A program made the position numbers and the translations under genes. Positions 58,928 through 64,000 of a stretch of DNA of 64,000 nt are shown in pieces. Under the pieces are notes generated by a model. The model had not been told where the DNA came from. It was given only the letters and a program-made list of their open reading frames with translations, and searched no databases. This stretch comes from Fibrobacter sp. UWB11 (GTDB lineage Bacteria > Fibrobacterota > Fibrobacteria > Fibrobacterales > Fibrobacteraceae): the NCBI RefSeq assembly GCF_900143015.1, contig NZ_FSRT01000001.1, positions 1,674,001 through 1,738,000 of the forward strand, read 5' to 3'. The first letter of the stretch is position 1, and every line of letters begins with the position of its first letter.

Positions 58928-60853
58928 TTATTCGTCGGCGGTGGATGCGCCAATAGCCTGTTCCAAAGTGGTCTGCCCCTGGAGAGCCTTGTTGATACCG
59001 TCCATACGGAGCGTAATCATTTCGCAAGACTTGATGGCCTCGCGCTTGATTTCGTCACCGGAAGCACGCTTAATCACAAGGTTACGCACAGATTCGTTCG
59101 GCACGAGGAATTCGTAAATACCGCAACGGCCCTTGAAGCCCGAACCATCGCACTTTTCGCAACCACGGCCATGGTAGAACTGCATGTCCGGCGAAAGGTG
59201 GAGTTCATCGCGGAGTTCCTGAGAAATCTCGACCGGTTCCTTACAGTTCTTGCAAATACGGCGCACAAGACGTTGGGCCAAGACCCCCTTAATGGCAGTA
59301 GACACAAGGAACGGTTCCAATCCCATTTCGAGCAAACGAGGGAAAGCACCTGCAGCATCGTTTGTATGGAGCGTACTGAAGACCAAGTGACCCGTCAAAG
59401 CAGCTTCGATAGCCATCGTCGAGGTTTCTTGGTCACGCATTTCACCGATCATGATAACGTCCGGGTCCTGACGGAGCAAGGCACGAATGCCCGCCGCAAA
59501 CGTAAACCCTGCGGCATTGTTAATCTGACCTTGGTTCACACCATCAATATTCAATTCCACCGGGTCTTCCATCGTCGAGATGTTAATCGTCGAGTCAAGA
59601 ATTTCACGAATAGAAGCATAAAGCGTCGTAGACTTACCGGAACCCGTCGGACCGGTAACCAGCACAATTCCATTAGGAGCGTTAATCGCATCGATAAACT
59701 GCTTGAGCACGCGTGGGTCGAAGCCCATTTCCTTTAGCGGGAACTGACCCGAGTTCGGGTCCAAAATACGCATAACGATTTTTTCGCAAACGCCACGCTT
59801 ACGCAAAGAAATCGGGAACGAGCTCACACGAAGGTCAACCTCGGCGCCCTTGTAACGCACGGTAAAGCGTCCGTCCAACGGTTTACGTTTTTCTGCAATG
59901 TCCATTTTGGACAAAAGCTTAATACGCGAAAGGATCTGCGGCATCAAACGAGCCGGAATCGGAGACATCACCTGCAAGTCACCATCAATACGGTAGCGCA
60001 ACTTGAGGAACGTTTCTTGCGGTTCAAGGTGAATATCAGATGCATGGCGGGCAATGGCTTCGTGAATAAGCGTAGTCACGATCTTAACGACCTGACGACC
60101 TTCTTCGTCGGTCAATTCCGGTTCGTCGTTACCGCCCTGACCGCGTTCAACGGTTTCAAGTTCATCGTCGTTAGAAGAGCCGATAAGTTCAGCAAGGGAT
60201 TCTTCGGCAGGTCCGTGGCCAGCAAAAAGAATATCGATAGTCTTCTTGATATCCTGTTCGGATGCCATGACCACATCGACGTTTTTTTTGACCTTGAACT
60301 TGATGGAGTCCCTGAGTCTCACGTTCGTCGGGTCCGCCATGGCAACAACGAGCGCCTGGCGAGAATCCTTCGTCACATAAAGCGGTACAATTTTGTGTGT
60401 TTTACACTGGTCTTCAGAGATATACTCGTAAACCTTCTCATCAAGCTTGATAGCATCGAGCTTTACAAAAGGAACTTCGAACTGGCAGCAAAGAATGTCA
60501 GTGAGTTTCTTTTCGTCAATAAACTTCAAATCGACGAGCACGCGACCCAAGCGCTTGCCACCCGACGTTTTTTGCTTTTCAAGAGCCTCGTTCAACTGGT
60601 CCTGAGTAATGAAGCCCTGGTCCAAGAGCATTTCACCAATACGCTTCTTGGTGACGCTCTGCATTTGGACACCCAGAATATCCGTCAGCTGTTCCTGCTT
60701 GACCATTCCAGCCTTAATGAGGATCTGGACGAGGGTCACCTTCTTGCCCAACTGCGCCTGGTACTTGACTTCGTCTTCGGCGTACTTCAACTGGTCTTCG
60801 TTAATCAAGTTAACGCGAACCAGCAACTGTCCTAAGCTGTTTGAATCCTTCAT
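58928..60853 (-). CDS. type IV pilus / type II secretion assembly ATPase (PilB/GspE)
   Basis: Two N-terminal MshE/GspE_N modules (LGQLLVRVNLINEDQLKYA, IGEMLLDQGFITQDQLNEAL and GKRLGRVLVDLKFIDEKKL) precede the AAA+ core. Walker A is VTGPTGSGKSTTLY (near 395), the Asp box is INISTMEDPVE, Walker B is DPDVIMIGEMRD, followed by LVFSTLHTNDA. A C-terminal four-Cys zinc site (CKNC…CEKCDGSG) is typical. It powers pilus extension. The ATG overlaps the thiL stop (ATGA), which fixes the start. 641 aa. Confidence 0.93.
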   Translation of the reverse strand: MKDSNSLGQLLVRVNLINEDQLKYAEDEVKYQAQLGKKVTLVQILIKAGMVKQEQLTDILGVQMQSVTKKRIGEMLLDQGFITQDQLNEALEKQKTSGGKRLGRVLVDLKFIDEKKLTDILCCQFEVPFVKLDAIKLDEKVYEYISEDQCKTHKIVPLYVTKDSRQALVVAMADPTNVRLRDSIKFKVKKNVDVVMASEQDIKKTIDILFAGHGPAEESLAELIGSSNDDELETVERGQGGNDEPELTDEEGRQVVKIVTTLIHEAIARHASDIHLEPQETFLKLRYRIDGDLQVMSPIPARLMPQILSRIKLLSKMDIAEKRKPLDGRFTVRYKGAEVDLRVSSFPISLRKRGVCEKIVMRILDPNSGQFPLKEMGFDPRVLKQFIDAINAPNGIVLVTGPTGSGKSTTLYASIREILDSTINISTMEDPVELNIDGVNQGQINNAAGFTFAAGIRALLRQDPDVIMIGEMRDQETSTMAIEAALTGHLVFSTLHTNDAAGAFPRLLEMGLEPFLVSTAIKGVLAQRLVRRICKNCKEPVEISQELRDELHLSPDMQFYHGRGCEKCDGSGFKGRCGIYEFLVPNESVRNLVIKRASGDEIKREAIKSCEMITLRMDGINKALQGQTTLEQAIGASTADE

Positions 60854-61836
60854 AGATGCGACCACGCCTGAGCGTTTAAAATTATCCTACCACCAACTTG
60901 GTTTTTCAAGTAAACACCACACCCTGAATCGACAAAACCAATTTCGTAGATTTCGGCTTTTTGGGGCGTACCTTCTAAATATATACTTTTTGTAACATTA
61001 GAAGTGAACAGAAGTTCGTATTCTTCACCCCCATTTAACGCAAATTTGAGGGGAGAAAGCCCAAAATAATCACACATTTCCAAAACATCGGGGTCAATGG
61101 GCAATTTTTTTTCGTCAATTTCGATGGAAACACCCGAAGAAAGGGCCAAATGGTTCGCCTCGGAGCTGAGTCCGTCGCTAATGTCCATGCAGGCGCCCCG
61201 CACCCCCTGTTTTACCAGTTGAGCCCCAGCATCCTCGCAAATTTTGGGGGCGAGATGATATTCAACGAGTCGGGGGAAGCGCGCGGCCTCTTCGGGATGG
61301 TTCATCAAAAGCCATAATCCGGCATCGGATTTGCCAAGAGTTCCGGCCACATAAACACGGTCACCCGGTTTCGCTCCGTCACGGAGGAGAGTCGTTTCGC
61401 CTTCGGTTTTACCCAAAAGCGTTGTCGAAAACATCCCGACATCTCCCGAAACCGTATCTCCACCAATCAACGTAATTCCTCTTCTCTCAAAGCCTTGCGA
61501 TACCGCCCTTGCAATTCTGTCGCAAGTTTCTTTGCTCCAAGATTTGTTCACGCAGAGTCCAAAGAGAGCAATGCAGGGCCGACCGCCCATGGAAGACACA
61601 TCCGAAACGTTGGACACAATGTGCTTCTCGACCGCCTGTTCCGGACTCGACCAGTCCAGGCGGAAGTGCGTGTTTTCGACCGAGAGATCCTTTGTTGCAA
61701 GCCAGCCATCAAAGATGGCGCAGTCATCACCGGCGGACAACCAGCTGCGGTGCGAGGGCGATTCTTTTTTTAAGGGTACAGCCCCTTCCAAAATTTTGCT
61801 GACGAACCTGAATTCGCCAAGATCAGGGAATTTCAT
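60850..61836 (-). CDS. thiL: thiamine-monophosphate kinase
   Basis: A PurM/AIRS-fold kinase, 328 aa: SAGDDCAIFDG and KDLSVENTHFRLDW at the start, SNVSDVSSMGGRP (metal-binding Asp), LIGGDTVSGD, and MDISDGLSSEANHL near residue 215. It makes thiamine diphosphate from the monophosphate. Coupled to the pilB gene through a four-base overlap, an unusual pairing. Confidence 0.94.
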   Translation of the reverse strand: MKFPDLGEFRFVSKILEGAVPLKKESPSHRSWLSAGDDCAIFDGWLATKDLSVENTHFRLDWSSPEQAVEKHIVSNVSDVSSMGGRPCIALFGLCVNKSWSKETCDRIARAVSQGFERRGITLIGGDTVSGDVGMFSTTLLGKTEGETTLLRDGAKPGDRVYVAGTLGKSDAGLWLLMNHPEEAARFPRLVEYHLAPKICEDAGAQLVKQGVRGACMDISDGLSSEANHLALSSGVSIEIDEKKLPIDPDVLEMCDYFGLSPLKFALNGGEEYELLFTSNVTKSIYLEGTPQKAEIYEIGFVDSGCGVYLKNQVGGRIILNAQAWSHL

Positions 61837-61900
61837 ATTTTTAAGGACAAATCAATTTTTTCTCCCAATAATTTAACAATAAACTTTCTATACTTTAGGT

Positions 61901-62356
61901 GTGGGACACATATTTTTTATAACGCCATCATCGCCCGGCAGCCTCGACAAGCTGAACCAGTGGACCTTCCGCTGGCTTTTAGAACATGGGAACATGGCAG
62001 ACGATTCCACCCTCTACACGTGCAATTCTATCGAAAGCGCACAGAGCCTTTTGGAATCTGCACTCATCATCGGTCAATCACCGGCGCTCATCATCTTTGA
62101 TCATGCGAACCATGCGACCGAGAAGAACCTTGCATTCAGCAAGGAACTCCACAACGGCATACCGGAATCGTGGATTATCGAAATCATTCCAGACGACATG
62201 CCGCTCCCCGAAGATTCCAGAGACGAAAGCACGTTCTGGATCAGGCGCCCTGTAAGCGAAGAAGAATGGTGCGCCACGCTCGAAAACGTTCTGCACAAGA
62301 ACGGTTGTCCGCAATGGGCCAAGTGGACCCAGCACAAGAGCTACAGAGGATTTTAA
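61901..62356 (+). CDS. unknown protein, 151 aa
   Basis: Starts at a GTG (GHIFFITPSSPGSLDKLNQWTF) with a weak AGG upstream. The alternation of hydrophobic strands and helices (PALIIFDHANHA, WIIEIIPDD, RRPVSEEEWCATLENVL) suggests a receiver-like or Rossmann fold, but the phosphoacceptor pattern of response regulators is not convincing. It is 15 bp upstream of the putative glycoside hydrolase and transcribed with it. Confidence 0.6.
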   Translation: MGHIFFITPSSPGSLDKLNQWTFRWLLEHGNMADDSTLYTCNSIESAQSLLESALIIGQSPALIIFDHANHATEKNLAFSKELHNGIPESWIIEIIPDDMPLPEDSRDESTFWIRRPVSEEEWCATLENVLHKNGCPQWAKWTQHKSYRGF

Positions 62357-62371
62357 CAGAGGTTTTTAACC

Positions 62372-63358
62372 GTGATTAAAGGCGTCAGCTATTTTGGTGT
62401 GCGCTCTCCAGAGCTCGCACGCATCGACCTTGTACATATAAAAGAAGCAGGATTCAACGCTGTGCTCCACACATGGAGCGAAGAAGACCTGCAATACTAT
62501 TACGACACCATGAAGCAAATCGTGAACGAGTCTGCCGCAATGGGCCTTAGCGTTTATGTGAACCCGTGGGGTGTCGGTCGAGTTTTTGGCGGAGAAGCTT
62601 ATTCGGAACTCACAGCCAGAAATCACGATATGTGCCAAGTGGCGCTCGACGGAAAGCCGAAAGTGGCGGCCTGCCCGAACCATCCGGAATTCAGAGCGTT
62701 CATGCACAAGTGGATTGCAACGGTTTGCGATACGAACGTTTCTACAATCTTTTGGGACGAGCCGCATTTTTACTTTGAAAAGGGCGGGCTCAGCAACTGG
62801 AGCTGCCGTTGCGAAAAATGCCGCCATTTATTTAGAACAAAGTTCGGGTACGAAATGCCCGCCGAGCTTACGGATGACGTAAAGCAGTTCCGCGAAGAAA
62901 GTTTGATTGAATTCTTGGACGAGATGACGAAAGACGTTCACGACCGCGGCAAACGCAACTGCGTTTGCATGCTCCCGCCGTGGTTCCCGGCGGGGCTCGA
63001 CGACTGGGGACGCGTCGCCAGTCTCGCCGCGGTCGATGAAATCGCGAGCGACCCGTACTGGGAACGGGGAGCGAGCGAAGAGTGGGTTCGCGAAAAATAT
63101 CGCGAAACCGCAAACAAGCTTGTGGAAGTCGCGGCCCGCTACGGGAAATCCGTACAGATGTGGATCAAGGCGTACCAAATTGAAGCGGGCCGAGAAAACG
63201 ACCTCGCCATCGCTGTCGAAGAAAGCCGTGCCGCAGGCATCAAGAACATCTTTGCATGGAGCTACCGCGGTACAGAAACCTTAAGCTGGCTCAAAAGCGA
63301 CAACCCGGATGATGTCGCGAGAGTTTTCCGCCGCGCCGTTGGTGCCACGAAGCCCTAA
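62372..63358 (+). CDS. putative TIM-barrel glycoside hydrolase
   Basis: A 328-aa protein: KGVSYFGVRSPELARIDLVHIKEAGFNAVLHTWSEED opens a beta/alpha barrel, STIFWDEPHF contains a likely catalytic acid (Asp-Glu), and WSCRCEKCRHLFRTKFG is the Cys-x-Cys-x2-Cys pattern seen beside the active site in GH42-like and related families. QMWIKAY and IFAWSYRGTET follow. No signal peptide, so it is cytoplasmic. The GTG start has AGAGG nine bases upstream. Family and substrate are unassigned. Confidence 0.6.
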   Translation: MIKGVSYFGVRSPELARIDLVHIKEAGFNAVLHTWSEEDLQYYYDTMKQIVNESAAMGLSVYVNPWGVGRVFGGEAYSELTARNHDMCQVALDGKPKVAACPNHPEFRAFMHKWIATVCDTNVSTIFWDEPHFYFEKGGLSNWSCRCEKCRHLFRTKFGYEMPAELTDDVKQFREESLIEFLDEMTKDVHDRGKRNCVCMLPPWFPAGLDDWGRVASLAAVDEIASDPYWERGASEEWVREKYRETANKLVEVAARYGKSVQMWIKAYQIEAGRENDLAIAVEESRAAGIKNIFAWSYRGTETLSWLKSDNPDDVARVFRRAVGATKP

Positions 63359-63404
63359 CAATATTCCAATCCCCTTGCACTAAAAAAGGTTATATACAGA
63401 AAAA

Positions 63405-63430
63405 GCTCCCGTTTCACGGGAGCCTTTTTC
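63405..63430. terminator. bidirectional terminator
   Basis: GCTCCCGT-TTC-ACGGGAGC then CT5, with an A-run upstream, between the convergent hydrolase and efp genes. Confidence 0.9.
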
Positions 63431-63433
63431 ACT

Positions 63434-63552
63434 AGCATAAGAGCCGAGCGGTCTTATAGTGAGCAACAAACGCCCGGTATTAACCGAGCGTGGTTGCGAG
63501 AGCGAGGCGAAGACGGAGTCCCCGCCTTGCATAAGAGCCGAGCGGTCTTATT
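63434..63552. repeat. 22-bp direct repeat pair flanking a GC-rich spacer
   Basis: CATAAGAGCCGAGCGGTCTTAT occurs at about 63435 and again at about 63531. Each copy has ATAAGA/TCTTAT ends and can fold; the second ends at the efp stop codon. The spacer holds CCCGGTATTAACCG and a run GCGAGGCGAAGACGGAGTCC. Confidence 0.7.
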
Positions 63553-64000
63553 ACTTTGCGCGTTCGAGGTAAGAACCGTCGCGGGTATCCACGCGGATCT
63601 TGGTGTTGTTTTCGATGAAGAGCGGAATCATCACCTTGGCGCCAGTTTCGAGAGTAGCTTCACGCATCACGTTACCGCTAGTGTTGCCCTGAACTGCCGG
63701 AGGAGCGTCAACGATCATCAAGTCAACGAAGGTCGGCGGGATAACTTCGATCGGAAGTGTAGCCATCGTCTTCGGATCCTTCCACCAAGTGACTTCGACA
63801 GTAGCGCCATCGAGGAGCCAAACTTCGCAGCCATTGAGAGCTTCCTTGGAGATTTCTTCAGTTTCCTGAGTTTCGCTGTTGAGGAAGTACCAAGTAGAAC
63901 CGTCGTTGTAGAGGTAGGTCATTTCGGTGTAGGTCACATCAGCTTCTTCCACCGTATCACCGCTCTTCCAGGTGCGTTCGAGAGTACGGCCAGTCACCAA
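63551..64000 (-). CDS. efp: elongation factor P, C-terminal part
   Basis: The gene is cut by the window end, so the KOW domain with the modified Lys is not visible. The remaining 149 residues hold both OB domains: TYTEMTYLYNDGSTWYFLNSETQE is the usual YxYxDGxxyxFMDxExYEQ block, and the end (GNTSGNVMREATLETGAKVMIPLFIENNTKIRVDTRDGSYLERA) is the EF-P C-terminal signature. EF-P relieves ribosome stalling at polyproline; several proteins here, such as that at 38771, have polyproline. Confidence 0.94.
   Translation of the reverse strand: MVTGRTLERTWKSGDTVEEADVTYTEMTYLYNDGSTWYFLNSETQETEEISKEALNGCEVWLLDGATVEVTWWKDPKTMATLPIEVIPPTFVDLMIVDAPPAVQGNTSGNVMREATLETGAKVMIPLFIENNTKIRVDTRDGSYLERAK

Noticed and set aside
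63434-63552. Possible two-repeat CRISPR remnant
   Set aside because: Only two copies, spacer about 74 bp, no cas genes nearby; hairpin ends fit a dispersed element better.
1-64000. tRNA, rRNA or riboswitch genes
   Set aside because: The intergenic gaps were read for cloverleaf-like stems and CCA ends and for known riboswitch cores; none was convincing, although a covariance search could not be run.

Overview
The window looks like chromosome from a fibre-degrading Fibrobacter-type bacterium (Fibrobacterota). This is inferred from a secreted PL1 pectate lyase with a CBM and a T9SS-like C-terminal tail, a CE6 esterase with CBM6 and a short basic C-terminal module, KdsB and an Omp85 barrel (Gram-negative envelope), PilB/PilM pilus genes, and many Rpn-family genes. 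No rRNA, tRNA or CRISPR array was recognised. All assignments come from reading motifs; no database search was run.

Layout. 0-4.7 kb: end of a tRNA-dihydrouridine synthase overlapping a radical SAM gene, a guanine-deaminase-like enzyme, an arginase-fold protein, a DUF1016 nuclease and a PAP2 phosphatase remnant. 4.8-8.2 kb: secreted pectate lyase and CE6 esterase, with a candidate operator upstream of the esterase. 8.4-14.3 kb: hisC, an RsuA/RluB-type pseudouridine synthase, nadK, then the chorismate block aroQ-tyrA-(EPSP-synthase-like pseudoenzyme). 14.4-16.5 kb: a two-gene AAA ATPase/RloB module resembling AbiL-type phage defence. 16.6-19.0 kb: one full-length Rpn nuclease gene with three stand-alone C-terminal cassettes. 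19.1-36.4 kb: an AT-rich surface polysaccharide cluster on the minus strand (epimerase, glycosyltransferases, two acyltransferases, two pyruvyltransferases, an FrhB-like iron-sulfur protein, Wzx, Wzy, Wzc). 36.4-37.6 kb: further Rpn remnants. 37.6-47.3 kb: galE, ppa, a one-POTRA Omp85 protein, hrpB and several exported proteins. 47.3-53.8 kb: adenosine-kinase-like, rhomboid, coaD, rsmD, pilN/pilM-like, comEA-like, kdsB, gatC. 53.9-55.4 kb: a second Rpn locus with its own C-terminal cassette. 55.4-64 kb: an AgmX/TonB-like lipoprotein, pcrA/uvrD with a Ser/Gly/Tyr-rich tail, pilB, thiL, a putative glycoside hydrolase and efp (cut by the window edge).

Three patterns run through the window. (1) Rpn-family loci carry full nuclease genes plus separate C-terminal fragments that begin at a conserved internal ribosome-binding site and ATG. 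In E. coli the equivalent Rpn tail is a self-encoded antitoxin, so these may be free-standing antitoxin cassettes. Two of the loci also share an 18-bp quasi-palindrome upstream. (2) Small palindromic repeats (GTCAT...hairpin...GGATCT and relatives) lie both between genes and in frame inside hrpB, an epimerase, a pseudouridine synthase, a radical SAM gene and, as a different palindrome, the DUF1016 gene. (3) The polysaccharide cluster has G10 and G8 tracts inside its two acyltransferase genes, suggesting phase-variable surface glycan acylation.
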